This document shows, one piece after another, positions 24,573 to 33,720 of a DNA stretch of 64,000 bases. The translations under genes were made by a program, and so were the position numbers. The DNA lies in NCBI RefSeq assembly GCF_001735805.1, contig NZ_CP017248.1, positions 6,510,001 to 6,574,000 of the forward strand. The letters are read 5' to 3'. This DNA comes from Streptomyces fodineus (GTDB taxonomy: Bacteria > Actinomycetota > Actinomycetes > Streptomycetales > Streptomycetaceae). The notes under the pieces were generated by a model, which saw only the letters and a list, made by a program, of their open reading frames with translations, was not told where the DNA came from and did no database searches. Within the stretch, counting starts at the first letter, position 1. Each line of letters begins with the position of its first letter.

Positions 24573-25583
24573 ATGAGCGAGGCCAAAACCGCGCGCACAT
24601 ACAACCAGAGGCACATTCCACGGTCGTACACGCCGGGCGGGCGGCGTGTGAGCATCTACGTCTCGTGGAGCTATCCGGCCGAGGCGGGCCGGAACGCGGC
24701 CGAGCTGGACAACCGCTTCTCCACCATGACCGAGGTCCGGCGGGTGGCGTGGCCGGCCTACGAGGACCCGAAATGGTCCGACCCTTATCGGTTCCAGCAG
24801 GGCATCTCGGGGTCGCTGGAGTTGTTCTTCTGGGCCTGGGAGCCGTTCCAGGAATTCGTCGGGGAGGTCACCGGGCACCCCGTCCCGGTGTATCAGCGCA
24901 TCGACCAGGCGGGTTTCCACACGCCGCTGGACGAACGGGTCCTCGGCGACACCGACATCCTGTTCGTGTTCGGACTGGACCACATGATCACGGAGCAGGA
25001 GGCCCGGCCGGAGGAGATCGAGGCGCTGCGGGCCTTCCTCGCCCGGGAGGACGCCTGCCTCGTCCTGGGGCCGCACCACGACGTCGGCGCGTCGGACGAT
25101 CCGTCGCAGCGGGACATGGAATACCGCCACCACGGCGACCCCCTCGTACCTCGCCAGCAACGATTCGCCACGTATGTCAGGGACTTGATGAAAGGGCTGG
25201 GCGTGCCGGTCGTGAACCGCTACGGACTGCGCCCCGCCACCGGCGCGGACAGCCGGATCGCCCCCCTGTCCACCATCCGGGACCTGGACGAAAAGCGCTG
25301 GCTGCACGGGGTGACGAACTTCAACTTCCACATGCATCTGCCGCACTACGCCGTGACGGCGGACGAGCCGAAAGCGATCCATGTCCTGGCCCGGCAGCCG
25401 ATCGACACATCCCGGCCGCATCCGTTCACCGAAGAGGGCAACACCGAGTTCAACATGTTCCTGTGGATGCCTCCCGACGGCGATCGGGCAGGCGACGTAC
25501 TCCTCGCCGACTCGACCATCTTCAGCACCCTCTTCGGCGCCGACGAAAGTCTGCGGAATTTCTGGCGGAACCTCGTCTCGTAG
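24573..25583 (+). CDS. Uncharacterised 336-residue protein, second gene of the Dyp-peroxidase operon
   Basis: 336 residues; starts 10 bp after the previous stop and ends 22 bp before the Dyp GTG. No membrane segment. It contains RRVSIYVSWSYPAEAGRNAA at the N-terminus, a mid-region DTDILFVFGLDHMITEQEA, and His-rich parts (LGPHHDVGASDD, YRHHGDPLVP, FNFHMHLPHYAVTADEP). The alternating strand/helix pattern suggests an alpha/beta fold, with several His that could bind metal or heme. It ends with FNMFLWMPPDGDRAGDVLLA. I do not recognise the family. Tight linkage to a Dyp enzyme suggests a partner or tailoring role. Confidence 0.75.
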   Translation: MSEAKTARTYNQRHIPRSYTPGGRRVSIYVSWSYPAEAGRNAAELDNRFSTMTEVRRVAWPAYEDPKWSDPYRFQQGISGSLELFFWAWEPFQEFVGEVTGHPVPVYQRIDQAGFHTPLDERVLGDTDILFVFGLDHMITEQEARPEEIEALRAFLAREDACLVLGPHHDVGASDDPSQRDMEYRHHGDPLVPRQQRFATYVRDLMKGLGVPVVNRYGLRPATGADSRIAPLSTIRDLDEKRWLHGVTNFNFHMHLPHYAVTADEPKAIHVLARQPIDTSRPHPFTEEGNTEFNMFLWMPPDGDRAGDVLLADSTIFSTLFGADESLRNFWRNLVS

Positions 25584-25605
25584 CGGTGCGGCAAGGAGGC
25601 CGGCA

Positions 25606-26940
25606 GTGAGTGTGCCCACCGGAGTGGAACTGGAGCTCGACGACATTCAGCGGGGGGTCCTCAGCCCGCGGCCGACTCCCTATGCGGCGACGTATCTCGC
25701 CTTCCGTATCGATGACAGAGCCCACGGGCGGGAGCTGATGCGCAGGCTGAGCGGAGCGGTGACCTCTGTCGCGGACTCGGTCAGCCCGCTGGGGGAGACC
25801 TGGGTGAGCGCCGCCGTCACCTGTGCGGGGCTGCGGGCACTCGGCGTGCCGCGCTCGTCGCTGGACACGTTCGCGTGGGAGTTCCGCCAGGGCATGAGGG
25901 CCCGTGCCAAGGCGCTGAGCGATGTGGGTGAGAGCGGTCCGGAGCACTGGGAAGCGCCCCTTGGCACCGGCGATGTGCACGTGGTGATCACAGCGGTCGC
26001 GCCCGACTCCCCGCGCCTGGAGGCGGCGGTGGACCGCGCCCGGCCCGTGTACGAGCGCCTGTCCGGTGTCACGGCGATCTGGCGGCAGGACTGCTGTGCC
26101 CTGCCCACCGAGACCGAGCATTTCGGCTATCGCGACGGCGTCAGCCACCCGGCCGTCGAAGGCAGCGGCATTCCCGGGTCCAATCGGCTCGAAGTGCCCC
26201 TCAGAGCCGGTGAGTTCGTCCTCGGATACCCGGACGAGCTCGGCGGCGTTCAGACACCGCAGCCGACCGTGCTGGGGCGTAACGGCAGTTACGCGGTCTT
26301 CCGTAAACTCCACCAGAAAGTCGCCGAGTTCAGACGCTATCTGCGGGACAATTCCACCGGGCCCCGGGACGAGGAACTGGTCGCGGCGAAGATGATGGGC
26401 CGCTGGCGCAGCGGAGCGCCCCTGGCGCTCGCGCCCGAGTGCGACGATCCCGGGCTCGGTGCCGACCCGTACCGCCGTAACGCGTTCCTGTACGAGCGGG
26501 ACGATCCAGCCGGTTTCACCACTCCCGGCGGCTGCCACATCCGCCGGGCCAACCCGCGGGACGCCTCGGTGGCCGGAGAGGTACGGCTGCACCGCATGAT
26601 CCGGCGCGGCGCGGTCTACGGTCCGCCCCTGCCCGACGGAGCCCTGGAGGACGACGGGGCGGACCGCGGCCTGATGTTCGCGTTCGTCGGTGCGCACCTG
26701 GGGCGGCAGTTCGAGTTCGTCCAGTCGGAATGGATGAACGACGGGGTCTTCTTCGGGGCGGGCGACGCCAGGGACCCCGTCACCGGATCCGCCGAAGGAG
26801 GAGCCGGCTACACCATCCCTCGCCGGCCACTGCGCCGACGCCTTGCCCCCTTGCCCCGGTTCGTCGTCACCCGGGGTGGCGAGTACTGCTTCCTGCCCGG
26901 TCTGACCGCCTTGCGCTGGCTCGGCGACCTTCAGGACTGA
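25606..26940 (+). CDS. Dyp-type peroxidase
   Basis: 444 residues. GTG at 25606 has AAGGAGG 6 nt upstream. The distal catalytic motif GYRDG (GxxDG, in HFGYRDGVSHP) and the proximal heme-ligand His in PGGCHIRRANPRD are present, followed by an Arg (ANPRD). The C-terminal beta sheet includes GLMFAFVGAHLGRQFEFVQ and ends PRFVVTRGGEYCFLPGLTAL. No Tat signal, so it is a cytoplasmic or encapsulated form. Length fits the longer C/D-type Dyp proteins. It is the last gene of a three-gene operon with two uncharacterised partners. The reaction class (H2O2-dependent oxidation of aromatic or dye-like substrates) is from the family; the physiological substrate is unknown. Confidence 0.92.
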   Translation: MSVPTGVELELDDIQRGVLSPRPTPYAATYLAFRIDDRAHGRELMRRLSGAVTSVADSVSPLGETWVSAAVTCAGLRALGVPRSSLDTFAWEFRQGMRARAKALSDVGESGPEHWEAPLGTGDVHVVITAVAPDSPRLEAAVDRARPVYERLSGVTAIWRQDCCALPTETEHFGYRDGVSHPAVEGSGIPGSNRLEVPLRAGEFVLGYPDELGGVQTPQPTVLGRNGSYAVFRKLHQKVAEFRRYLRDNSTGPRDEELVAAKMMGRWRSGAPLALAPECDDPGLGADPYRRNAFLYERDDPAGFTTPGGCHIRRANPRDASVAGEVRLHRMIRRGAVYGPPLPDGALEDDGADRGLMFAFVGAHLGRQFEFVQSEWMNDGVFFGAGDARDPVTGSAEGGAGYTIPRRPLRRRLAPLPRFVVTRGGEYCFLPGLTALRWLGDLQD

Positions 26941-27110
26941 CTCCCGTTCGCTCGCCCTCCTCGCCGGGTGCCGGCCGGCGGCCCTGACGGGTACGACCGC
27001 CGAGGTCGGCGCGGACGGCACCGACGACATCGCCCTGCCGCCCTACGACCGACCCCGCCCCGCTTCCCCGGCTGAGGATCCGAACGGGTGGCCCGGGCGT
27101 CTACCCCGGT

Positions 27111-28223
27111 ATGGAACCGCACAAGCCGCCTCCCCAGCCCCGGCAGCCGGAAGGGTGCCTCACCGTCGCGATCCGCGTCCCCCTGCGGATCGTCGTCCTG
27201 GTGCTGGTGGTGCCGGTGCGCATGGCGTGGGACGCGCTCGTCGTCACCGGAAGGTTTCTGCGGGACACCGTGCTCAGGCCGCTCGGCCGGGCGCTGCTGT
27301 GGGTCGGAAAGGCCCTGTTCATATGGCCGTTGGTGGGGCTGTGGCGCCATGTCCTGGTCCCCGTCGGCAAGGCGCTGGCATGGCTCGGCACCGTCCTCGT
27401 CGTCGTACCGGCCGTGTGGGTGTACCGGTACGTCCTCACCCCCGTCGGGCACGCCGTCGCGTGGCTCGCGCGCGGGGTGGGTGCCGGTCTCGCGTGGGTG
27501 TACGCGCGCGTGCTGTGCCCGATCGGGCACGCGGTCACCCGGCTGCTGCGGGGCATCGGCGCCGTGCTCACCGCCGTGGGCATCGGCGTGTACACGGCCG
27601 TCGCCTGGCTGGCCCGGTATCTGCTCGTCGTCCCCGCGCGGTGGCTGTACGACCGGATCCTCGCGCCCGTCGGGCGTGCCGTCGCCTGGTGCGTACGAGG
27701 GCTGGGGTGGCTGCTCGGCGCGATCGCCACCGGCATCGGGGTCGCCCTGCACTGGACCCTGCGCGTCCTCTTCGTCCTGCCCGCCCTCGCGCTGTGGCGC
27801 TGGATCCTCACGCCCGTCGGCCGCATCCTGGCCGTCGTGGCACGGGAGGTGGGCGACGCCCTCGGGCACGCCTGGCGGATCGCCGGACAGATCTCGCGTG
27901 CCGTCGGCCGGGCACTTGGGACCCTCTTCCGGTGGATCTTCGTGGAGCCGCTGCGCTGGGTGTACCGGACCGTGCTCACCCCGGTCGGCCATCTCGTCCG
28001 GGATGCCGTCCTGCGGCCCGTCGCCGAGGGCGCGCGCGTGGTGGGCCGGGCCGTCCGCGAGGCGCTGACCAGTGCCCGCGAGACGGTACGGCAGGCCCGG
28101 GCCGACTTCCGGCGGACGCTGTTCGGCGAGCCCCGCCGGCCGGCCGCGGTGGACCGGCGGGAACCTCAGGGGCCCGCGACACGTACTCTTGGTAGCAGTA
28201 CGACCGCACTCACGAAGGACTAG
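27111..28223 (+). CDS. Eight-repeat hydrophobic/amphipathic membrane protein
   Basis: 370 residues. After a short Pro-rich start the protein consists of about eight tandem units of 30-35 residues. Each has a hydrophobic helix followed by (V/I)L-x-P-(V/L/I)-(G/A): VLRPLGRAL, VLVPVGKAL, VLTPVGHAV, VLCPIGHAV, ILAPVGRAV, ILTPVGRIL, VLTPVGHLV and VLRPVAEGA. Many units end with W-x-Y (AVWVYRYVL, ARWLYDRIL, LRWVYRTVL). The last 60 residues are a charged tail. No catalytic motif. It lies 4 bp upstream of the TIGR03936 gene, so it is probably part of the conserved radical SAM/RNase E neighbourhood. Function unknown. Confidence 0.78.
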   Translation: MEPHKPPPQPRQPEGCLTVAIRVPLRIVVLVLVVPVRMAWDALVVTGRFLRDTVLRPLGRALLWVGKALFIWPLVGLWRHVLVPVGKALAWLGTVLVVVPAVWVYRYVLTPVGHAVAWLARGVGAGLAWVYARVLCPIGHAVTRLLRGIGAVLTAVGIGVYTAVAWLARYLLVVPARWLYDRILAPVGRAVAWCVRGLGWLLGAIATGIGVALHWTLRVLFVLPALALWRWILTPVGRILAVVAREVGDALGHAWRIAGQISRAVGRALGTLFRWIFVEPLRWVYRTVLTPVGHLVRDAVLRPVAEGARVVGRAVREALTSARETVRQARADFRRTLFGEPRRPAAVDRREPQGPATRTLGSSTTALTKD

Positions 28224-28227
28224 GACA

Positions 28228-29040
28228 CTGGGCAAGCGACAGCCCGAAGGCCCGCCGCCCGCACCCGCGGTGCAGCGCATCCGACTGCGCTACACCAAGC
28301 GCGGCCGCCTGAGGTTCACCAGCCACCGAGACTTCCAGCGCGCCTTCGAGCGTGCGCTGCGCCGCGCCGAGGTGCCCATGGCGTACTCGGCCGGATTCAC
28401 GCCGCACCCGAAGGTGTCGTACGCCAATGCCGCACCCACCGGCACGGGCAGTGAGGCGGAGTACCTGGAGATCGCGCTCACCACACGGCGCGACCCCGAG
28501 ACCCTGCGCGTCCTCCTCGACGAGTCGCTGCCCACCGGGCTCGACATCGTCGAGGCGGTCGAGGCACGGAGCTCGGGCCTCGCCGACCGGCTCACGGCCT
28601 CCGTCTGGGAGCTGCGGCTGGACGGCGTCGACCCGGCGGACGCCGGGCGCGCGGTCGAGGCCTTCAACCGGGCCGGGACCGTCGAGGTGCAGCGGATGAC
28701 CAAGAACGGCGTCCGTACCTTCGACGCCCGCCCGGCCGTGGTGAGTCTGGAAACGCACGGTGCACCGGCTGATAGGCCTACCGACCAGCCCTGTGCGATA
28801 CTGCGGCTGGTTGTTCGGCACGTGACGCCTGCCGTACGACCCGACGACGTCCTGTCCGGTCTCCGCGCCGTGGCCGACCTGGCGCCGCCGGTCCCCGCAG
28901 CGGTGACCAGGCTGGCGCAGGGGCTGCTCGATGAAGAGACCGGCACGGTGACCGACCCGCTCGCGCTCGACCGCGAGGCAGCCGAGGCCCTGACGGCCGC
29001 ACCGGCCGCCGCCGCGACGGCGCCGGACGGTTCCGCGTAG
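28228..29040 (+). CDS. TIGR03936 / DUF2344 radical SAM-associated protein
   Basis: 270 residues if it starts at CTG 28228 (GKRQPEG...), or 256 from GTG 28270. The strong purine run AAGGACTAGGACA immediately before 28228 favours the CTG. The family core is VQRIRLRYTKRGRLRFTSHR, then DFQRAFERALRRAEVPMAYS and AGFTPHPKVSYANA. This family always accompanies the TIGR03960 radical SAM protein, fused or adjacent, and is proposed to act with it; the substrate is unknown. Here the two are separated by about 27.6 kb. Downstream is RNase E/G, as in other streptomycetes. Confidence 0.9.
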   Translation: MGKRQPEGPPPAPAVQRIRLRYTKRGRLRFTSHRDFQRAFERALRRAEVPMAYSAGFTPHPKVSYANAAPTGTGSEAEYLEIALTTRRDPETLRVLLDESLPTGLDIVEAVEARSSGLADRLTASVWELRLDGVDPADAGRAVEAFNRAGTVEVQRMTKNGVRTFDARPAVVSLETHGAPADRPTDQPCAILRLVVRHVTPAVRPDDVLSGLRAVADLAPPVPAAVTRLAQGLLDEETGTVTDPLALDREAAEALTAAPAAAATAPDGSA

Positions 29041-29302
29041 GGACGGACGTCGTAGCGCCGCCCTCGTACTCGGGAGCCACCTGGGTCGGGCAGCGCACCG
29101 ACCAGAAGACTTTCGCCAGGCCGTACCGACAAGGCGTACGGAACCGGCGAGACAGGACACAGAGTGCTCCCGTGCGGCGCCCGCGCCCCGGACGGCGGCC
29201 ATCGCGGATCACGCGGGCCGTGGACGTCAACGGCGGACGGTCCATCGAGACCGACGCCGGACCAGGCGCGGCGCCCGGGAGCCTGACGGGAGAAATGCCC
29301 GC
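29041..29302. other. Leader/promoter region of the RNase E/G gene
   Basis: 262 bp without gene character. GGGAGAA lies 8 nt before the ATG at 29303. RNase E genes are often autoregulated through their 5' UTR, but nothing specific can be shown here. Confidence 0.4.
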
Positions 29303-32300
29303 ATGCTCGAGCCGACCGAACCCCATGAGGGTTCCGAACTGAACACACCCAGCGACACCCTGCCGCCGCGCAGGCGTCGCCGTGCCGCCTCCCGCCCGGC
29401 GGGCCCGCCGGCCGCGGCCGAGGCGCCCACCGAGGTGACCCTGCCGGCCATACCGGCCGCGGAGTCCGACGAGGTCGCCGAGGCCATTGCGGCCGAGGAG
29501 GCGCTTGAGGCAGTCGAGAGCGCTGAGGCCGCCGAGACCGAAGAGGTCGCCGAGGCTGCCCCGGCGCCGGCCGCCGAGGAGGAGGCTCCCGCCGGCCGTC
29601 CGCGCCGCCGGGCCACCCGCCGCGCCTCCGCGCCCGCGGGGACGCCGCCTACCGCCGAGGCCGTCGAGACCGTGGTCCCGGCCGTGGCCGAGACCGGGCA
29701 GCCCGCTGCCGTCGCCGAGGGCGGCGAGGTCGTCGTGGGGGAGGAGGCCGCGCCGCGCCGCGTGCGCCGCCGTGCCACGCGCAGCGTCTCCGCGCCGACC
29801 GGTGCCGCTTCGGATGCCGTTTCCGGCGCCGAGGAAGCGCCTGCAGCCACTGAGGCTGCCGTGACTGAGGAGGCAACCGTGACGGAGCAGGCCGCCGAGA
29901 CCGCGCCCGCCGCCCGTCCGCGCCGCCGGGCCACGCGTCGTGCGTCCGCACCCGCCGGTGCCCCCGCGCCCGCCGAAGCCACCGAGACGGTGGTTCCGGC
30001 CGCCGCCGAGTCCGGCACGGCCGCTGCCGTCGAGGCCGACAAGGCCCAGGAGCAGCCCGCCGCCACGGAAGAGGTCCCGGAGGAAGCCGCGCCCGCCGCT
30101 CGTACGCGCCGTCGCGCGACCCGCCGCGCCTCCGCGCCCACCGGTGCGCCGAAGGCGGCCGAGTCCGCCGCGGAGATTCCGGCCGCCGCCGAGTCCGCTG
30201 CCGCCGAAGCCCCGGCCGCCGCTGCCGAAGCCGCCGCCCCTGCCGAGGCGGGCGGTGACGTCGAGGAGGCCGCTGCGCGTCGTACCCGCCGCCGGGCCAC
30301 CCGCCGCGCCTCCGCGCCCGCCGGTGAGCCGAAGGCCGCCGACTCCGCCGCTGCAAAGGCCCCGGCCGAGGCCGAGAAGCCCGCTGCCGAGGCTGCTGCC
30401 GAGGCGCGCACCCCGGAGGAACCCGTCACCACGCACACCACCGAGCCCGCCCCCGCCGAGGAGCCCGCCCCCCGCCGCTCCCGGCGCCGGGCCGTGCGCC
30501 CCGTCTTCGGGTTCGCCGAGGCCGCACAGCCCGCGCAGGCCGCCGAGGCCGAGGCGGCCCCCGAGGCCGAGGCCCCGCGTCGGCCCGCTCGCCCGGCCGT
30601 CGCTGTCTTCCAGGCGCCGGTGTTCGCCGAGCCGAAGTTCCAGACCCCGGAGCGCGCCGCCGCCGAGGCCGCGGCGGAGGCCGTCGAGGAGGAGCCCGAG
30701 GAGTACGCGGAGGAGCGTGCCGAGGCCGGTGCGCGCCGTCGCCGTCGCCGCCGGGGCGCCGCCGCGGAGGAGACGCGCGCCGTCGAGGGCGAGGAGACCG
30801 CCGAGTCCGCCGAGGCCGTTGCTGAAGAGCCGGAAGAGGCGGAAGAGGCCGAGGAGGCCGAAGAGGCGGAGGGCGCCGAGGGCTTCGAGGAGGCCGGTGC
30901 GCGCCGCCGTCGCCGTCGGGGCGGCCGGCGCCGCCGCCGCGGTGACGCCGCCGAGGGCGAGGCCGGTGAGGGCGCGGACGCCGAGGCCGAGGAACTGGCC
31001 GCCGAGCAGGCCGCGCAGGACGCCGAGGACACCGCCGAGCAGGAGGAAGAGGACGCCGAGGAGGCCCACGACGAGAGCGCCGGTTCCACCTCCGGCAGCC
31101 GCCGTCGCCGCCGTCGCCGGCGCCGGGCCGGTGACACCTCCGCCGACAACGAGCCCGGCGAGGGTGACCCCGAGCGCACGGTCGTCAAGGTCCGCGAGCC
31201 CCGCAAGCCCGCCGAGCCCTCCGACGAGGTGCAGTCCATCAAGGGCTCGACCCGTCTGGAGGCCAAGAAGCAGCGCCGCCGGGAAGGCCGTGAGCAGGGC
31301 CGCCGGCGCGTTCCGATCATCACCGAGGCCGAGTTCCTGGCCCGCCGCGAGGCCGTCGAGCGCGTGATGGTCGTGCGCCAGCACGGCGAGCGCACGCAGA
31401 TCGGCGTCCTCGAGGACGGCGTGCTCGTCGAGCACTACGTCAACAAGGAGCAGTCGACCTCGTACGTCGGCAATGTCTACCTGGGCAAGGTCCAGAACGT
31501 GCTGCCGTCGATGGAGGCCGCCTTCATCGACATCGGCAAGGGCCGCAACGCCGTTCTGTACGCCGGTGAGGTCAACTTCGAGGCGCTGGGCATGGCCAAC
31601 GGCCCGCGTCGTATCGAGTCGGCGCTCAAGTCCGGCCAGTCCGTGCTCGTCCAGGTCACCAAGGACCCGATCGGGCACAAGGGCGCGCGTCTGACCAGCC
31701 AGGTCTCCCTGCCGGGCCGCTACCTCGTGTACGTCCCCGAGGGCTCCATGACCGGCATCAGCCGCAAGCTGCCCGACACCGAGCGGGCTCGGCTGAAGAC
31801 CATCCTCAAGAAGATCGTCCCCGAGGACGCGGGCGTCATCGTGCGCACCGCCGCCGAGGGCGCGAGCGAGGACGAGCTGCGCCGGGACGTCGAGCGGCTG
31901 CAGGCGCAGTGGGAGGACATCCAGAAGAAGTCGAAGAACGGCAACGCCCCGACGCTGCTGTACGGCGAGCCGGACATGACCGTCCGGGTCGTGCGCGACA
32001 TCTTCAACGAGGACTTCTCCAAGGTCGTCGTCAGCGGTGACGACGCCTGGGAGACGATCCACGGGTACGTCTCGCACGTCGCGCCGGACCTGGCCGGCCG
32101 GCTGTCGAAGTGGACCTCCGAGGTCGACGCCTTCGCCACCTACCGGATCGACGAGCAGCTCGCCAAGGCGCTGGACCGCAAGGTCTGGCTGCCCAGCGGC
32201 GGTTCGCTGGTCATCGACCGGACCGAGGCGATGGTCGTCGTCGACGTCAACACCGGCAAGTTCACCGGCCAGGGCGGCAACCTGGAGGAGACGGTCACCA

Positions 32301-33664
32301 GGAACAACCTGGAGGCGGCCGAGGAGATCGTGCGCCAGCTCCGGCTGCGCGACCTCGGCGGCATCATCGTGATCGACTTCATCGACATGGTCCTGGAGTC
32401 CAACCGCGACCTGGTGCTGCGCCGCCTGCTGGAGTGCCTGGGCCGCGACCGTACGAAGCACCAGGTGGCCGAGGTGACCTCGCTGGGCCTGGTGCAGATG
32501 ACCCGTAAGCGGGTCGGCCAGGGCCTGCTGGAGTCCTTCTCCGAGACCTGCGTCCACTGCAACGGCCGCGGTGTCATCGTGCACATGGAGCAGCCGGCGG
32601 CCGCCGGAGGCGGTGGCGGCAAGCGCAAGAAGCGCGGCCGGGGCGGCGAGGCGCCCGAGCACGTGCACGAGACCGCCGCCGTGGCCGTGGAGACCGGCGA
32701 GGCCGTCGAGCCCGAGGTGGAGACCGCCGCCGAGGTGGCCGCCGAGATCGCCGAGCCGGTCACGCTGCCGGCCCCCGACTTCGCGCCGGACGAGGAGCTG
32801 TACAGCAGCGTCGCCGAGGCGGAGGCGGCGGCCACCCGTGGCCGTACGCGCCGCCGGGCGAGCCGCCGGGCCTCGGCTCCGGCGGGTGCGCCGAAGGCGG
32901 AGGCTCCCCGCGAGAAGGCCCCGAGGGCCAAGGCCGCCGCGGCTGCGGAGGCGCCGACCGCCCAGCACGTCACCGCCGAGGAGGCGGCGGCACGCCCGGT
33001 GCGTCCGGAGCCGGCTGCCGAGGCGCTGGCCGTGCCCACGGCCGTCGAGGACCAGATGGTCCCGGCGCCGCAGGCCGAGGCCGTCGAGGAGGCCGCGCCG
33101 CAGGGCCGTACGCGCCGTCGTGCGACCCGGAAGGTGTCGGCGCCGGCCGGTTCCCCGGCGGGTGCGGAGGCGACCGTGGTGACGGTGCCGGAGACCGCGC
33201 CCGCGGCCGAGGCACCGGTGGCACAGCCCGCCGTCGAGGCGCCAGCCGCGCAGGCCCCGGCAGCGGCCGCCGTCGAGGAGGCGCCCGAGCCCGCCGCCCC
33301 GGCCCGCCCGCGCCGGCGTGCCGTGCGCAAGGTCGGCACGCCGACCGCCACCGCGGAGGCGGCCGTCGTGGTCGTCCCGTCGGTCCCCTCTGAGGAGGCC
33401 CCGGCTGCCGAGGAGGTCGTGGCGGCGGAGGCCCCGGCTGCCGAGGAGGCCGCTCCGGCCAAGAAGGCGGCCCGCAAGACCGCCAAGAAGGCCACGGCGA
33501 AGAAGGCCGCCGCCAAGAAGACCGTGGCGAAGAAGGCCGTCGCCAAGAAGACGGCCGCCAAGAAGACCACGGCCAAGAAGGCGGCCAAGACGGCCGCCGC
33601 GAAGTCCACGGCGAAGAAGACCACCACGGTCTCCGCCGCCGCGGACGTGGCCGACGAGGGCTGA
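29303..33664 (+). CDS. rne: Ribonuclease E/G (RNase ES type) with long repetitive tails
   Basis: 1453 residues. Residues 1-620 are a disordered Ala/Glu/Arg tail containing at least five copies of an RRRATRRASAPAG-type repeat, then acidic runs and Arg clusters. The S1 domain (YVGNVYLGKVQNVLPSMEAA) begins near residue 720. The catalytic core spans about 700-1100: VVVDVNTGKFTG (Asp981) and IIVIDFIDM (Asp1025) are the metal-binding residues, and CVHCNGRG (Cys1083, Cys1086) is the zinc-link motif. The C-terminal tail has three more basic repeats and a Lys/Ala histone-H1-like end (AKKAAAKKTVAKKAVAKK). The catalytic domain is central, as in streptomycete RNase ES, unlike E. coli. It processes rRNA and mRNA in the cytoplasm; the tails likely bind RNA or degradosome partners. 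Confidence 0.95.
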   Translation: MLEPTEPHEGSELNTPSDTLPPRRRRRAASRPAGPPAAAEAPTEVTLPAIPAAESDEVAEAIAAEEALEAVESAEAAETEEVAEAAPAPAAEEEAPAGRPRRRATRRASAPAGTPPTAEAVETVVPAVAETGQPAAVAEGGEVVVGEEAAPRRVRRRATRSVSAPTGAASDAVSGAEEAPAATEAAVTEEATVTEQAAETAPAARPRRRATRRASAPAGAPAPAEATETVVPAAAESGTAAAVEADKAQEQPAATEEVPEEAAPAARTRRRATRRASAPTGAPKAAESAAEIPAAAESAAAEAPAAAAEAAAPAEAGGDVEEAAARRTRRRATRRASAPAGEPKAADSAAAKAPAEAEKPAAEAAAEARTPEEPVTTHTTEPAPAEEPAPRRSRRRAVRPVFGFAEAAQPAQAAEAEAAPEAEAPRRPARPAVAVFQAPVFAEPKFQTPERAAAEAAAEAVEEEPEEYAEERAEAGARRRRRRRGAAAEETRAVEGEETAESAEAVAEEPEEAEEAEEAEEAEGAEGFEEAGARRRRRRGGRRRRRGDAAEGEAGEGADAEAEELAAEQAAQDAEDTAEQEEEDAEEAHDESAGSTSGSRRRRRRRRRAGDTSADNEPGEGDPERTVVKVREPRKPAEPSDEVQSIKGSTRLEAKKQRRREGREQGRRRVPIITEAEFLARREAVERVMVVRQHGERTQIGVLEDGVLVEHYVNKEQSTSYVGNVYLGKVQNVLPSMEAAFIDIGKGRNAVLYAGEVNFEALGMANGPRRIESALKSGQSVLVQVTKDPIGHKGARLTSQVSLPGRYLVYVPEGSMTGISRKLPDTERARLKTILKKIVPEDAGVIVRTAAEGASEDELRRDVERLQAQWEDIQKKSKNGNAPTLLYGEPDMTVRVVRDIFNEDFSKVVVSGDDAWETIHGYVSHVAPDLAGRLSKWTSEVDAFATYRIDEQLAKALDRKVWLPSGGSLVIDRTEAMVVVDVNTGKFTGQGGNLEETVTRNNLEAAEEIVRQLRLRDLGGIIVIDFIDMVLESNRDLVLRRLLECLGRDRTKHQVAEVTSLGLVQMTRKRVGQGLLESFSETCVHCNGRGVIVHMEQPAAAGGGGGKRKKRGRGGEAPEHVHETAAVAVETGEAVEPEVETAAEVAAEIAEPVTLPAPDFAPDEELYSSVAEAEAAATRGRTRRRASRRASAPAGAPKAEAPREKAPRAKAAAAAEAPTAQHVTAEEAAARPVRPEPAAEALAVPTAVEDQMVPAPQAEAVEEAAPQGRTRRRATRKVSAPAGSPAGAEATVVTVPETAPAAEAPVAQPAVEAPAAQAPAAAAVEEAPEPAAPARPRRRAVRKVGTPTATAEAAVVVVPSVPSEEAPAAEEVVAAEAPAAEEAAPAKKAARKTAKKATAKKAAAKKTVAKKAVAKKTAAKKTTAKKAAKTAAAKSTAKKTTTVSAAADVADEG

Positions 33665-33673
33665 CGCCCGGGC

Positions 33674-33704
33674 TGTGGGGCCGGTCCGCGTGACCGGCCC
33701 CACA
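33674..33704. terminator. Terminator of the RNase E/G gene
   Basis: TGTGGGGCCGGTC (33674-33686), loop CGCGT, GACCGGCCCCACA (33692-33704). Perfect 13-bp stem, 10 bp after the stop. Confidence 0.88.
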
Positions 33705-33720
33705 CCCACCGGGGTCCGGT

